Of a DNA stretch of 64,000 nucleotides, positions 12,545 to 26,779 are shown one piece after another (position 1 is the stretch's first letter; each line of letters starts with the position of its first letter). The notes below the pieces were generated by a model. It made no database searches, had not been told where the DNA came from, and saw only the letters and a list, made by a program, of their open reading frames with translations. Origin of the DNA: Sipunculus nudus (taxonomy: Eukaryota; Annelida; Sipuncula; Golfingiida; Sipunculidae); NCBI GenBank assembly GCA_026874595.1, contig CM049311.1, positions 71,098,453-71,162,452 on the forward strand. Reading direction: 5' to 3'. A program made the position numbers and the translations under genes.

Positions 12545-15500
12545 TACCATAACCATGTTTACTTGACTGAGTGACTAGGCCAGGCCTCAGATTGGTCGGA
12601 GTTGACCTCACATTTTGGGCACCATCGCTTAATTCTCACAGCTGTACAGTTACCAGTGGTGGTTATGTTGCCACCAGTTTTTGACTGTTCAACTAAATTT
12701 TACCTAAGGTATATGAAAAATGTTCAACAGATTTACACAAAATATAGAGGGTGATTGAAATTATGTTCACTTTCAAATTTTTCAAGTACACCATCTTTAT
12801 CAGGTTGCAACTGTAAACAACCACAGCATTCAAGAAAATATGAACATGTTCCAGACAAACAGCAAAAAGTCTAGTTCAGAGGTACCACTGAAAGAAGACG
12901 TATAATGATATGTAACACACCAATTAATAGTTTTATTATAAATCATAATATTTGGATCCTTGTTTTACTTATTGACAGTTTGGTCTGCTGCATTTGGCAG
13001 TCCCACAGGATGGATTTCCAGAGATTTCATTAGTTTCATGAGCTTTTAATCAAATGTAGATGTATAGCAATTAATATTTTTAAGAAGGGCTGGAGATTAA
13101 ACCTATGATGAATCTTGATAGGGCTTGCTTATTTTATAAATTTAATCTTTCATCAGTCAATGGAGGCTGGATTATATACAATTAATGGAAGCTCTGGCAG
13201 GAAATTGGCAGCTGTATATGTATTGAATGTAAATCACTAATAAAGGTACGCATTAACCAAAAAGATATGTTAAAACAAGATAGCTGCTGAAACATCAAGC
13301 CAGTCTGTTGACTGCATTACCATTCAATGCTTAAATGCCAAAATTACTCCTGTCAACAAACTAATGAGATAAATTATCAAATTTTATGGATTCTCTTGTT
13401 ATACAAGCATTAATATATAATACTTAATGATAACACAGAAACCTGGGTTACTAAACATTTCTCCAATGGAATAACCATAATTGCAGGATAAGCACAAACC
13501 TGTCTGGATCCAACATGTAGCCTTAATTTAAATGATTCGTCCCATTTACCAGGACCAACAACAAATCCTACTAATCTGTTCTGGTTATACATCTGGTTTA
13601 AAATCATATTAGCTGACTAAATGATTAAAGAACGACCAATGATCAGTCATTAATCAAGCATCTTATGTACCTTCTATATTAATGTGAATTAAATCTGTAG
13701 AATAATACCTCAAATACTGACCGATTAAGTCTTGACTTGTTCATCGTGCTGAAAATTCAAAGTATTGTTAAGACTTATTCATTTACATTATTCATTATAT
13801 ATATTCATTATTTATGTGCCCTATCTTTCTTTTATCTCAGACAGAATCATAATATTTTACCAGGGTAAAATTAAAATGGCTTCTTTGGATGTGCATACAT
13901 AATCGTTGGTGATCGATTATGGAAAAGCGCAAACCAATTTTATCAATTATGAAAGAAAATGAACATGCATTCATCAATATAATCAATAAATTGGCAAACC
14001 ACTACTGAAAGCCAGAAAAATTTTTCCATGAGGTGAATCTCAGTCCATGACCGTGCCACAGAAATCAGACGCTGGTGACCGCTCACATTCTCGGCTAAGA
14101 AAGTCAAGTAAAAGCAATTTGTCAAATTTACTGCAATCTGGCATCGGCTTGTCAATATTCCCTGGGAGCCTGATACATGATAGACTGTGCATGTATATGA
14201 AAACCTGTAAATGATTAATTGTCACAAACTAGCAAGTCATGAAATGATACTTGTGCATTAACTGATAGTGCTCATGATCACAACAGCATGACTCAGTATT
14301 CTAGAGCGGATAAAAATAGAATCATGCTCGTTTAAAATTACAAATCAACAGGGATACTGCTTGAAAGATTTTCATCAGATTTCATATTTTTTTATGTAGC
14401 CTTCCTTCTTATTCTATGGTAAATGCATTTTTACTTGGCAAAATAATGGCTCTTTTACATGCACAAGGTTAAATCTGATGCAATCACATAATAAAGAGCT
14501 GGATTCTTTACTGGCCCCGCATTCTAGATTAGTTTATAAAAAAGATTTAAACATTAGATTTATTATTCTGGTCACTCATACCAGACTTGTTTTAGTTATA
14601 TTACAGCAATATTCTTGTCTGACCCACTATAAATGCATATTTTCCCCTTTACATTATTTCTTTATCATATCAAGTGTGTCAGTATTGTAGAAAATGGAAA
14701 CCATGGAAATTAGGCTTAAAACCAAATATTCATAATACAAAAATCCAACACTGATTTAATCGGATAAAATAATCCTTTCTATATCTATTATCTGTATATG
14801 ATTACTTCAGCATACCCTTACTTCTTAAACTGAACTATACTAATTAATGCTCTACTTGTGATGTTTGGAAAAAGGAGGTAAAACTATAATATAGCATTGA
14901 AGATTTGATTATTAAATTCCAATTTTTAAATCATGACATGTAGATCGAACCTTGATATAAACATCTGCTTGGATGGTGGCGCTGAAAATAGTTTACATAA
15001 TCAGCAAGTATTTTCAAATGGCTTTGTGACTTTTACTACCAACCTGGGTATTGAAATTGGGTAATGAAATTAACCCTGGGTTAATGTGAAAAACATTTAA
15101 AATACTGTCTTATCCAATATAACATCAAACAGATAAATTTCTTTAATTATTCCAGAATGCAGCTTTTATGTGTACTTGGGTATATCCTGTAAAAAACTTG
15201 TCACTGAACTTTTAAAACAATTTTCAGCAGATTTGAGTGCAATAACCATTTAATTTTAATGTAGTTTTAATGTAATAGGGGTTCATCACAACACCTCAGT
15301 GCATATGCATGCTCATATGTTTTAAAGCAAAATGAAATTGAAATAACCTATTTTGGAGGTAAAAATTCTAAGAGCTATCAATTTACTTTAAAAAGCAATC
15401 CCAGTTTCAACAGTACAGCTTAGCTAAATGACATAATACAATTTACCTTTTAACTTAAGAGAATTTTGTTATATACTTTATTAATGATGCTTAGTTTCTT

Positions 15501-17085
15501 TATAGCACATAACTACAATAAACATGATGGAAACTCAAATCACTTTACCGCAGGAGGTTAAAAGTATGATTCTAACAGTCTACGTCCTGTTTGTTAATCT
15601 GATGGTTCCTTAAAGGGCCAATTACAAGCAGGAACCAGTCAACCACCTGACAAGCAATAAAAGCAGTCGGTGATAACCTGTCCTGGATTGTACTTGGGTG
15701 ACATTAATTATCACTGTCTTAGACAGACCAGAATCCCAACAATGGACATCTAAATGATCTAAACCCATCAGCAGACAATAAAATGAACTCAAAGGGCTTC
15801 ACTTACAAACCAAGTCTGTTACCTCAGCTCAACTCAATATCCAGAACGCAAAGTTTGTTACTATTGCAGCAGTGCTGGAGGAGGGTAATATCCAGGGCAT
15901 TTTTTTCTATTTCCTCCCACTGTTTGGTAATCCTCATGAATTAAATTAAAGGGAAACCGCTTATTGCAACCCCTCTCCTACTGCGACCACCTAACAAATA
16001 CTTGCATCTCTCACCACATGTCCCCTGATGTTTATTCTTTGCTATTTATATATGGCATAAATGAACTGGACACTATTACATATGTGAAACTTGTAAGGCA
16101 TACCATGACAGCTGACTCTTTGGTTAATATATGTGGCAATATGTTAACCACATGGGTATTTCCAAACAAGTTCCAAGATAATTTTCATGTATTTTATTAA
16201 TTTTTTTTTATTTAAAGAAATTCTGCTTTTTCACATTTAAAGTCACATAAAAATATGCACTGTCAGCTACTCCCTACTTATCAGTTCCATAGGTAAGCAA
16301 GGAGATGTATAGTTTTTACTGTCACTCATTGGTTCATCCCTTGGTTGGCTATTCGATCTGTTGGCAATTAAGTTTATTCAAAAAGTTAACAATAGATTTT
16401 GAAAAATTTTTATGGTGTATAAGGGTAATATCCCTTGAACAACCCATTACTTGGAAGTAATCTGGATTACCAATATGTTCAGTCATTCCCATAGTGAGAT
16501 GAGTTCTTCCCAGCTGAGAGGAAAAGCTTTTCATTGCTATAGGTGCTGACTTTATTTTAGCCCACTAAGCTGACCTTTGGTGCTATCATCATAGTGGAGC
16601 TTGTGAACCATAATACACATTCCTCTGGGCTTGCATGGAATTTACTTCTTGCTTTCACTGTGTACCACATGTTTAGGGAACGTATGTTACTTTCTAGTTA
16701 TTATTTTTATTATCAATTATACAAAAGCAGTTTTAATGTTATATAACCATGGTTAAAAAAATCACCATCATAAAACAACCAGATATTTCTGTTTTATGAG
16801 GGTCAATGTCTGTGTCATGTTAAAATGTAATATTTTACAAAAAAATGTTTAGGATTACACCTGTTATAAGGGGATGTTTTACAGGAATTAATCAAACAAT
16901 GATGGTTTTATATTATGATACATAGCCTGTCTCATCATGACGTATGACTGTACGGAATATTATTTTAAACATGATACCTATATACACAATGGTTCATATA
17001 ACTAACTGGCTTGTTTATTGATCCATGCAATAAATATCAGTTTTCTAGGTTTTTTTTCAGGACAAAGAAAACCCACAAGTATACT
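12545..17085. other. Gene-free AT-rich stretch
   Basis: I see no supported coding region. Open frames of 60-80 codons are scattered, as expected by chance in this composition. No element with both ends defined was recognised. Confidence 0.35.
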
Positions 17086-17205
17086 GCTGTACCCAGGTTT
17101 GAACTTGTACCTTGGAAATGAGAAGAACTGAAACCTAGTTACCATGACCTTTATCACCAAAGTCCAATGAACTGTACCACCCAGCTACAGCCCAACCATT
17201 CTGTA
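17040..17205 (-). mobile_element. tRNA-derived SINE-like sequence (minus strand)
   Basis: On the minus strand a head with gctgtagctgggtggtacag (A-box-like) is followed about 75 bp later by gttcaaacctgggtac (B-box-like), then a short tail with a run of A. The spacing and motifs fit a tRNA-derived short element different from the 8-kb SINE type. Confidence 0.5.
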
Positions 17206-17624
17206 ACCTGTACAATATCCAGGTCAGTTAAAGGAAGCACAGACTGGGGCAGAAAATGACAGCAACCTGCTAATTGTCACAAGTCTTCTTCCTAGACAAC
17301 CACACCAACACAGGGGTCTCTGGGGGAGTCACATGTGATGGCTTCAAAGGTCATGTGACATCTTGTTTGAGACTACACAATTTTACGTGTTTGCAGCGAG
17401 TGGCTTTGCATGACCGTGCTCCAAATTCTTTTACTGTGCAATTGGAAAAAACTTTTAAAACAATTACAATCAAAGAACCCACGGGATCACAAAGTTTTTA
17501 ATATCTTAAACCAAAATCCAGTGCAGTCTTCTCATCACCGCTTACAGAAATTCATTAAACAATCAAACATGTCAACCAGATATAAAACAATTTCTGGCTT
17601 TTGACAATTTCTTGATTTCCATTG

Positions 17625-17835
17625 ACCAAGTAAGTGAAACTTGTGTAATAAGACCAGATGTGGGACTGGCCAAAAGTGGTCTTAATTCACTGGTGGCCCT
17701 ACTAGATAGATCGGATAAAACCAATGTGAATGTATTCAGTTCACTCAAATGTGATCTTGATAAACAGGTGGTCTTATTAGACAGGTGGTCTTTTAGACAG
17801 GTTACATTGTGTAACAACATGAACCAGACAGCACT
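17625..17835. repeat. Interspersed repeat with GTGTAATAAGACCA motifs
   Basis: The sequence contains cttgtgtaataagaccagat, gtgggactggcc and several ggtggtctta motifs. The reverse complement of 50525-50615 shows the same order of motifs, so this is a dispersed family with a second copy in TNPO3 intron 10. Overlapping open frames on both strands are not considered genes. Confidence 0.55.
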
Positions 17836-18114
17836 CAGTGAGCACACACCTCCACTAATGTCATATTCCAGACAACTTCTAAAACTGATTAACTTCTCAC
17901 TGCCTTAAGAATGAAGGCCCACTTGTGTTAATGATGCCAATGTCTACCTACCGGTACATGCATTGTTAATATGTTATCAGCAAAAGGAAGATAAGCTCAT
18001 GTATGTTTCAGATACAACATTCACATAGAATATTTTAACTCTAATATTATACATATATTTAGAATCTGAACTTTACTAATCATTGGATGCTAATTTATAA
18101 TAACAACATCAAAC

Positions 18115-18590
18115 AAGAGCACCTCAAATGTGCATAATATGCCTGTTGTGTATCTTGTGACCTCTGACCTCATTACATATGCATGAATTTTGATGAAAGG
18201 TAATTCAGGTGAGCCACTATTGATAAATATGTATTATGAGTTCCATGGAAATCTATAGGATTCTGGGTAAGTTACCAAGGTGCCTCCAAAGTATGGTGAC
18301 CTCTGATCTCATTAAATGTGCATTGATTTTGCCTAAAATTGTGATTTGGCCAGATATTTTATTGATTAACATTTCTGATGAGTTTTCACAATATCCTTCA
18401 AATTCTTCATAAGTTATAGTGGCAACACCACTATGTAGCCTGGTGACCCGTGACCTTATTAAATATGTGTGGGTGTTGCCCATAATCAAACTCAGGTGAG
18501 ATAATCATTTGGTAAGTAGTTATGGTGAGTTTCCTGAAAATCAATCAAAGCCCCTGTAAGTTATCATTGCCACACTAATATATATATATG
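18115..18590. repeat. Dispersed repeat with GTGACCTCTGACCTCATTA units
   Basis: Three units of roughly 130-150 bp each begin with a variant of gtgacctctgacctcattaa and then atgcatgaattttg. Related copies occur at 26440-26770 and 37060-37310. The sequence is non-coding. Confidence 0.65.
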
Positions 18591-20015
18591 CACCATGAAA
18601 TAAATAGTTTGTATTGTATGGTCAATTCAATATTTTTTTTTTCATTAAACTGTCTTTTTATTTCCAGTAATGGTGAGGCACAGTAAATAATCTATATAAA
18701 TTAAATTTTTTTATATTTATCAGGGGTTCATATGATATATATACTGCCTAGCAGAGTGACACAGGCAAGGACTACAAAAAATCCATTAAAACAAATAATT
18801 AGTTTTTCATTCTTTGGGGCACCGGGAGGTTAGTTCAGAATTGATATGAAAACAGTCTTTTTCATGAAAAAAAAATAAGCAACCCAGCCTGCAAATGTCT
18901 GGCCTTTACCTAATTACAATCAGCAAATGGTATGGCACAGGGAAATATAATATGACATTCACATCCCATATACATCATTATTCTGTGGGTAAACAATTAA
19001 ACTTACTCCTCCTGAGCCCCTGCCTCGTACTGTTAAAAGTGGCAGTATTAAGGACAGTACAGGAAAGGTACCCTAGGACAGATTAAACTGCCTCCATATG
19101 TTACCTGTATGATACCATGAAAGATTTGAGTATTTTCTTTCAATCAATCATTTCCAGCTTCACCCTGGTGCATACATGTATTAAACTCTCAGGATCAACA
19201 GACTTGGAAGTTTTTATTGATATTTTGTCATTTTTTCTTGCTCCTCTATAACAGAATCTCCTGAAATACAGCAAATAGCATAAAGGAGGGAACTGAAATA
19301 CAAAACCATGAAATACAAGGGTTAACTAAATTGCACAAAGTGTGTCTTCTACTCTACCATGTTTGCATAGAAAATTAAAACCCAGCAACCAAAAGCTGTC
19401 ATATTAAATCTCTATGTATACCTTCTTCTGTTTGCTTACAGGTAACACACCTGTAAAGGTGTACAGACCTAGCTGTTCCATCTTCCTCATGTTAAGCTAC
19501 ATCAATATCTACTGTCTTCTTTTAAAACCCATCACAAATATTAAGTACCCTTTACTAAGATTACTGGTACATCTGTTTTGCTTAGATTAGACCTGCTTTA
19601 TTCTTCTTTTCCCCCCTTATAAAATTACTAGCAGGGAATACTTGACAAACTTCAGCCTGTATTTTACAATCAATTATACACAAATTTTATTTACAATTTA
19701 TAAAGACAGCTACTATTTGCTAACAAGCCTAACATTAGTAATTTTGTATTAAAAAGAAATCCTTGGTTTAATTCACAAAAAAAACTCACAAATTGTATCT
19801 CAAAGCCAATTTTTAATTAAAAGACACTGAGACTGGGGTTCTAATATTTGTTTTGTTTTCAAATGATCAAGAGATTTTCATCATCTGTGATCTATTTAAA
19901 AGACAAAGAAATAATTGGATGATATCTCCAAAAGATCTATATCTATCTGAAAAGAAAAATTGTTTCCCAACTATTTTTTTTGTCTAGAAAACACAAAATT
20001 TGAGTTGTCTACCCA
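18591..20015. other. Gene-free AT-rich stretch
   Basis: No gene or repeat with clear ends was recognised. Confidence 0.35.
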
Positions 20016-20019
20016 ACGG

Positions 20020-20430
20020 ACAAACATGCTCCTTTTTTTGTTGGAGGTTACCGCCTTCATTTTATTATGATAGCTTAACTTAGTATATGTACATCTGCAA
20101 AATTCCATTCCAGTTTCAGACTCTGTGACAGGGCAGTATCACATGCTTCCTCTCATTCTATATCCTGGTGTTAACCAGGCCCAGTGGCTACTGCACCTGT
20201 TGGACCTGGGTGTGTAATCATCCCCACTGCTGGGTCACACCACTGAGGTATCCCCGAAAGGCACACTCATTTGTGAGGGAAACATAGCTGTTTGGCATGG
20301 CCTTCCCATTAAGAGTACAGAGCGCTCACTACGGATGGGGGCCAACCACTAAAAAATCTCCCCCTTGGCTGAGATTCAAACTCAAGATCTGCCCGCTATG
20401 AGACCTGTGATCTCAAAGCTCCTTAATAGA
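20020..20430 (-). mobile_element. tRNA-derived SINE (minus strand)
   Basis: This is a second minus-strand copy of the SINE at 8090-8525. It shares ggaggttaccgcc at the tail, the middle block around ttcccattaagagtacagag, and a B-box-like gagtttgaatctc in the head (minus strand, near 20375). It is diverged from the 8-kb copy by many substitutions, so it is an old insertion. Confidence 0.7.
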
Positions 20431-21598
20431 GGCTTAATAGAGTGGATAATAACAAACTCTGATAAAAAACTATATGCACAGGTATTTAGTCTCCTTTCAT
20501 CTCATCTGTAAAAGGGATGATAGGAACTGAGTTGAGATGTTGAGAGCCACTAGTGACATGCCTATTCCCCTCCCTCACCTCATACAAGTTCAAGAGAAAA
20601 AGTTTCCAGTACTGGATCCAAATATTGTAGTAAGAAGAAACTGAAGAAGATGAGTGTAAAATAATTCATATATAATGTAAATTGTCCACGTTCTCCTCAG
20701 CAGATGAAGAAGCCAACTGGTATAAACAACTGGGATAGCAGTTACATACATCTACTTTGTAATTATCTTTGTGTGAAAATATTTGATTATATGTATATAT
20801 TTCTCTGAAATTACAAATATTTCACCTGACTGAGAGGTAATTTTGGTGATATATTAGTCAGAGGAAATAAAAGTTCTATATTTTCACAATTTCTACCTGT
20901 ATTTACCCATGTTAAATATGAGTCAAGGTTAAACGGCACAAATTTACTTAATCAACATAATGAACAATTACCTCGTAATCCGTTAATGCAGAAAATTTCA
21001 CAGAGATAACTTCAATGGTTACTCTTTAAATGTATTTTATATAAAGCCATATTTAAATGTGTAAAAATACAAAATTATTCTTAACAGTAGGACAGTCCAC
21101 AGGTAAAATGGATTATAAAGGGTTAATTGTAATAAATGAGAAATCTAAAATTTAATCAATTTGACTGAAACTACTAAGCCTTTGTGGAAAGTTAATGACA
21201 GATATATTGTGAACTTAACTAGAACTAAATATTTATATGGCAAACAGAATTCAAGACATTAGAATAAGATAATCATTACTGTCAAAAAAGGGTGGCCAGG
21301 ATTGTAGTTTTATTGTACGCATGTTAATTTTGGACAAGGGCAAATATCATGTTTCTTTTTTGCTAATCTCTTTGAAATAGTAAATATGTTTAAAACTGTT
21401 TTAAAATATTTTATGAGTTCTTTAAGGGTTCTGCAGAATAAGACTTTCACTAAGTGAAGAATATATACTTATAGATATTTATAAACCTATAAATACTAAC
21501 AGATTTGCATTCATACTTATACTGCAAAATCAAGATACTTGTATCCTTTATAATATACATGTCCTTCATTACCTCTAACTTCTGCTCAATATCAATTT

Positions 21599-21647
<49 letters not shown>

Positions 21648-22375
21648 TATAATAAACTGTCTCCTTTGATCATTTCTTTTTAGAGAAGAATTTTACATAT
21701 CTTTGGGGACAATTAACAAATTAATTAGCTCTTATACATTTTTATGCAGGTCTCAGTGAAGTAATGGAACTCTCAAAAGCACCTGCAGGAAATAAAACAC
21801 AGTCTTCTTTGGGAGAACATGATATTACAACCGGGAGATACCATACCAAGTCAATATCCCTTTGCCTAAGATTGATCTTTTCCCAACTTTTTCTTGTAAC
21901 ACATATTTCTTGTAGTACAATATGAAGCCAAGGGATTGGGTTGCATGAATGGCTACTTTAGGTAATATGATATCAAAAGCTTCAAAATGAAGCTTTTAAA
22001 TACAAATACTTTCCTTGCCATCCTACCCAGTTTTTGATAATTTTATAAAAGCAATATCTAATATAAAATATAGATATTATAAGATGTTTCAAAAATAATT
22101 AGAAGGAATTTAAATGTACACACTATTTCACCTTCCCATATTTCAGCAGAATAGAAATCTTTGTAATTATGACCAAAAATGCCACTACTAAAAACATTAA
22201 CAAATATGTGAATAAAACAGATTCCACCTTGTTGATAGATGCTTCCAAATTCAGTGTGAATTTTGTTTAAACTTCTAGTTTAAAAGATTTCTACAGAATT
22301 ATATCTTTAAAATATTATTTTAAGATATGTTAGTTCTGACATGCAAAATTATATCTATAAACAAATGTCACACAA
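20431..22375. other. Gene-free stretch with TA microsatellite
   Basis: This is AT-rich DNA with a pure (TA)n run at about 21602-21642. No coding region is supported. Confidence 0.4.
21602..21642. repeat. (TA)n microsatellite
   Basis: About 20 uninterrupted TA dinucleotides. Confidence 0.95.
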
Positions 22376-22379
22376 TCAT

Positions 22380-22625
22380 TTACATATGATGAACAGGGAC
22401 AAAATGCCACAGGACAAAACAACCACAAACAAACTGCAGTTATCTGAACATAATGTCACAGGACATAATGTCCTCTGACAAAATGCCAAAAGACATAACA
22501 CACACTGACAAAAATGCTGCTGTCTGGACAATATGTCACAGGACAATATCCAGACAACATACAACTTGAAATAACCATGGAAATAAGTCACAGCACATAA
22601 TGTTCAAAGACCCTATACAGCAGAA
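22380..22625. repeat. Degenerate ACATAATGTCACAGGA minisatellite
   Basis: Imperfect repeats of about 20-25 bp contain variants of acataatgtcacaggacaat. Related text reappears at 23325-23420, beyond the GACA-rich element array, suggesting that array was inserted into or grew within the minisatellite. Confidence 0.6.
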
Positions 22626-22744
22626 TACAACTATATGGACAAAAGGATATGGAATATAATGCCTTAAAAAGATAGGATAAAACCATACATAACAAGCAAA
22701 TTCATGGAATTAATGTCCGCCAATTTGGGATCTTGCTGTTTTTC

Positions 22745-23335
22745 ATGCTTGATAAAGGACTGACAGACAGAGTGACAGACAGAGTGACAGACAGACAGAC
22801 AGAAGACAGACACTCCAAAACCAATCCCAACCATAGTAAGCAGGACAGCAATTACTGACCAAAATTTGAATGAAATAGAATAATATTTAGGAAAGTTATC
22901 GCATGGAAATGAAAACCTGACAGATAGAAAGACAAAGTGACAGACATACAGACTGACAGAAGCCAAACACTCTTTAAACCAATCTCAAACAAGGTAAGCA
23001 TGAGAGAAATCACTTCCCAAAATTTGAATGAATCTGAATAATATTTAGGAAAGTTAAAGCACGGAAACGAAAACCCGACAGACAGACAGACAAAGTGACA
23101 GACAGACAGACAGAAGCAAGACACTCCAAAACCAATCCCAAACAAGGTATGCATGAGAGCAATCACTGACTTATTATATTTAAATGAAATGGGATAATAT
23201 TTAGGAAAGCTACGCACAGAAACGAAACCTGACGGACGGACAGACAGATAGACAGAGAGACAGACGGACAGACGGACGGACAGACAGACAGACAAACCCA
23301 AAACAATGTCCCCTGCATCCGCGGAGCAGGGGACA
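22745..23335. mobile_element. Tandem cluster of a GACAGACA-containing interspersed element (three partial copies)
   Basis: Three successive units share aaaccaatcccaaacaaggt, atttgaatgaaat, ataatatttaggaaagtta and a GACA-rich stretch, at about 22800, 22975 and 23120. The last ends in cccaaaacaatgtcccctgc and a short palindrome around tccgcgga. A single copy of the same element lies at 59220-59420. Minus-strand frames with repeated SVCLSV residues are simple translations of the GACA tract and are not genes. Confidence 0.75.
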
Positions 23336-23419
23336 AAAAGCCACAGAACTTATGTTATGTGACAATATGAAGAAGATATTATTACCAACGATAAAATGTC
23401 CATAGAATGAAAAAGGAGT

Positions 23420-26400
23420 AATGCCAAAAAAACGTGAAAAAGGGCAATTTTTTAAACCCTAAAACACAGTGTTAATTACTGGTGGGTGGGGTGAAAATTA
23501 ATGTATATAGATCATAAGGGAACTTTTTTCACTTCACACAATAATTTCTTTTCATATTTTTTTTTTTATTTGTATTAAACTTTTGCAGCAGGTACCATTT
23601 AAAGCCACATTATTATATCTTATCCACATACTGCATCTTTGTGCTAATAACTTGTCCCAGAATTGTCACAACTGTAATATTTGATGAACAGTTATAAAAT
23701 AGGTAGGTTTTAACTTAGACGTGGGTATATTTAAGGGCCCTCCACGACTATATTCCAGGCTTTTTAAAGTGTATGCAGCATCTCAAAACAAACACCTGCC
23801 ATACTGTCCCCATAATCATAACTGATGTATCTTCAGAGAAGCTGGATCTAACTCAAATGTCTGTGTTCATTTTCTCAGGCACTGGCTCTCTTGAATAATA
23901 CAACAATATCAGGTTTAACAGGAGTTTAATATTCACTTTTATTCCTGTTCCTATTCCAAGAAAATCTCTCTGACACTGGCTGGGTATAACATGATAATTA
24001 ACTCACCCCTAATAAAAAACCTTTATGGTTATTACCTAAGGGAGCAGGGTTTGAAGTGATCAATAATGGATACTTAATGATACAAATAAAGGGCACTTGT
24101 ACTGCCATACAGAAGGTGGTGCATTTTTCTTTTGAAAACAGAATTACTATAGGATCTAAGTCACCTGACATGGTGGGAACATATCCTCACAACCCCCCAG
24201 CTGTCATAAAATCTCTCCTTTTGTATATCAATACCAAAATATACTGTTATTAACCATATAAACACATACTGGCCTTTAAAAACAACAAAAACTAGAAAAT
24301 GTCCAAAAGGACCTGTTCCCACGCAAATATGAAATAAGAATTATTCATACTTTGCCATTGTAATGGAATCTGAAATATGATTATAGTACTTGGAAGCAGA
24401 ATTTAGAAAAAAAATCATTAAATACACCAAGAATGCATCTTAACCTAATCAAATGAGTAAAACCATAAGATATACAAAAGCCTTGTTGATTAGACATGAA
24501 CATTAGTAACACTTTTTAAGATATTGCATTGCATATAAAATATTGTAACAATATTTTATGTAGGAGGTATTTTTCATTTAGCTCTGGTTACAGTAGAACA
24601 CTGTACAAAATAGCAAGGGGGTCTAAGAATTTGTTATAAAATTATATAGCACTACTACACAAGATCAACTCATCCTTGAATGGTATACCAACCATAGTAC
24701 CTGAACACACAAACTTGGATCCATGCAGGGCTCATTTTCTAGTCTTAGTATTAAAATGTGTGCAACATACCCTGCATCTACAATATACTTTTTTATATTT
24801 CTCATACATATAAGCTTCATTTAAAGTAAAAAACAAATACGAGTAATATGAACTTAAACATTTATATTTTCATATAAACCAAATTTCTGTTGTTAAATAA
24901 GGTAATTTTTCTGTCCAAATATATATTTGAAAAAAATAAAAATTATCTAAATTCTGCTGTATAAGAAAACACAAAAAAAACCACCTCTGCTGACCAAAGA
25001 TTTTTTATATAATGATCATCTCTAAAATTTAATCTTCACATTAAAAGATTCATTCTGTAACTTTTTACTTATCTGGAATACAGACATATAAAAATAGAAA
25101 AAAATAAACTGATAGACATGGGAGAAAACATTCCCATCTTCACTTTTTAAAGAATGTAACAAGATCTGTTTATAATACCTGCTTGACCTCTATTTTTTTT
25201 ACCACACTAAAAATGATTGGAAACTTGTCTCTTATTCTTAATGTAATTACTAAAACATTGTTGGAACCATTGAATTTATTTGCCATAATTTGACAACTGC
25301 AGTTCACAAATGCCATCATAGTCATTATTTTGTTCATTAATTGAGATGTATTTAAACTGATTATAGTAAAATAAATTATCAACATTAACTCATATGGTTA
25401 AATGAAATTCCTGAGGCTTTCAAATTTTTTCATCAAATTTAATGGCAACACCAAATATCTGCTTTTACTGTTTAACACATGGGTAAAGACTTTCCAAATC
25501 CCCATTAAGACTAAAAAATAGCTAGGTAATCAAATCTGAGGTTGCAAAAATCACAAAAGATACAGAACATAATTATAATCAAATTTCTATATTAAAATAA
25601 TTTTCCCTAAAAAAAACCAACCATAACATCTTCAGATTCTGTAGTCTAGTTTGCTTGATCATGATAACTTTCCTCTCTGTTTACGGTCTATTTACATTTT
25701 TTTTTAATTTCATCAGGACATTCAATGGGTGAAACCCTGGGATGTTTGAGCCTCAAAGAAACCTTTTCACATTCTGAAAGGTTCCTGTATTTTTGATAAC
25801 TTATTTTGAGAACATAAGCAAAATACAAAAGCAACATTAAATTAAGCAAAAGCACAAAGTAATCAATTAAGGTCCACCAATGTTGTTCTTACTGTGATAA
25901 TGAGTGAGGAATGCAAATGTTTTATTTATGAATTTTACAATAAAATCAAAATAGCTAACAGCCAATCTGGAACATTTTGTCATACTGTGATTGGCATTTT
26001 GTTCACAAGGGTTTCAAATTTTTTATATTTAGAAGGGGATATAAAAACTTCATGATATGATGGCACAGCTGCACTAGTAAACAGTAATTTGATCTATAAC
26101 CTCGATGGCACTCGCATATATATTGTGATGGTAACGTCAACATCAGCATACTTTTTCTTTACCCATAATTCAAAGATTATTTAGCATCTTGTGCAACTGT
26201 GAAGATTTGCCGCACATATAGGTAATTGATATAATAAATGCTTATGCACATCCTGTAAGAAACATGTTTGGAAAATGGCAAAAATTAAACTGCCATGAAA
26301 CACTGACTAGATGAAAATCACTAATATTTATCCTCCCAAATATGAAGCCAAACACAGTATTTATCTATGTGTGGGTGTTTTTTGTTAACTGGTAGAACAT

Positions 26401-26435
26401 GAAGGAAGTCAAATGATATTAGCACCTTTTGTCTC
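23420..26435. other. Gene-free AT-rich stretch
   Basis: I see no supported gene, RNA gene or bounded element here. Confidence 0.35.
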
Positions 26436-26439
26436 ATAA

Positions 26440-26770
26440 AAAGAAAAAGAGCACAGCAAACTATAAAATGTTTTTGTGTATCTGGTGACCTCTGACCTCA
26501 TAAAATATGTGTGAATTTTGATGAGAAGGTATTTCACGTGAGAAACTCTATTGGTAAATACGTACCTATTTCCTCATTAATTAAGCATGGATTTTGCTGG
26601 AAAACTACCTTAGGCTAGATATTTTATTGATCAACATTTCTGATGAGTTTAATCGAAATCCTTCATATTCTTTGATAGTTATCATGGTGACACCACAAAG
26701 TAGCCAAGTGACCCATGACCTTATTAAATATGCATGAATGTTGCCCATAATCAAACCTCAGCTAGTTGGT
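26440..26770. repeat. Dispersed repeat with GTGACCTCTGACCTCAT units
   Basis: This is a second copy of the family at 18115-18590. It shares gtgacctctgacctcataaa, the gatattttattgatcaacat block and a final ttgcccataatcaaac. Confidence 0.65.
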
Positions 26771-26779
26771 GACTGACTG

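Noticed and set aside
17612-17908. Overlapping 98- and 91-codon frames on opposite strands
   Set aside because: They coincide with a dispersed repeat that recurs at 50525-50615; no domain recognised.
22664-23301. Minus-strand frames of 100 and 149 codons rich in SVCLSV
   Set aside because: They translate GACA/GACG simple repeats inside an interspersed element cluster.
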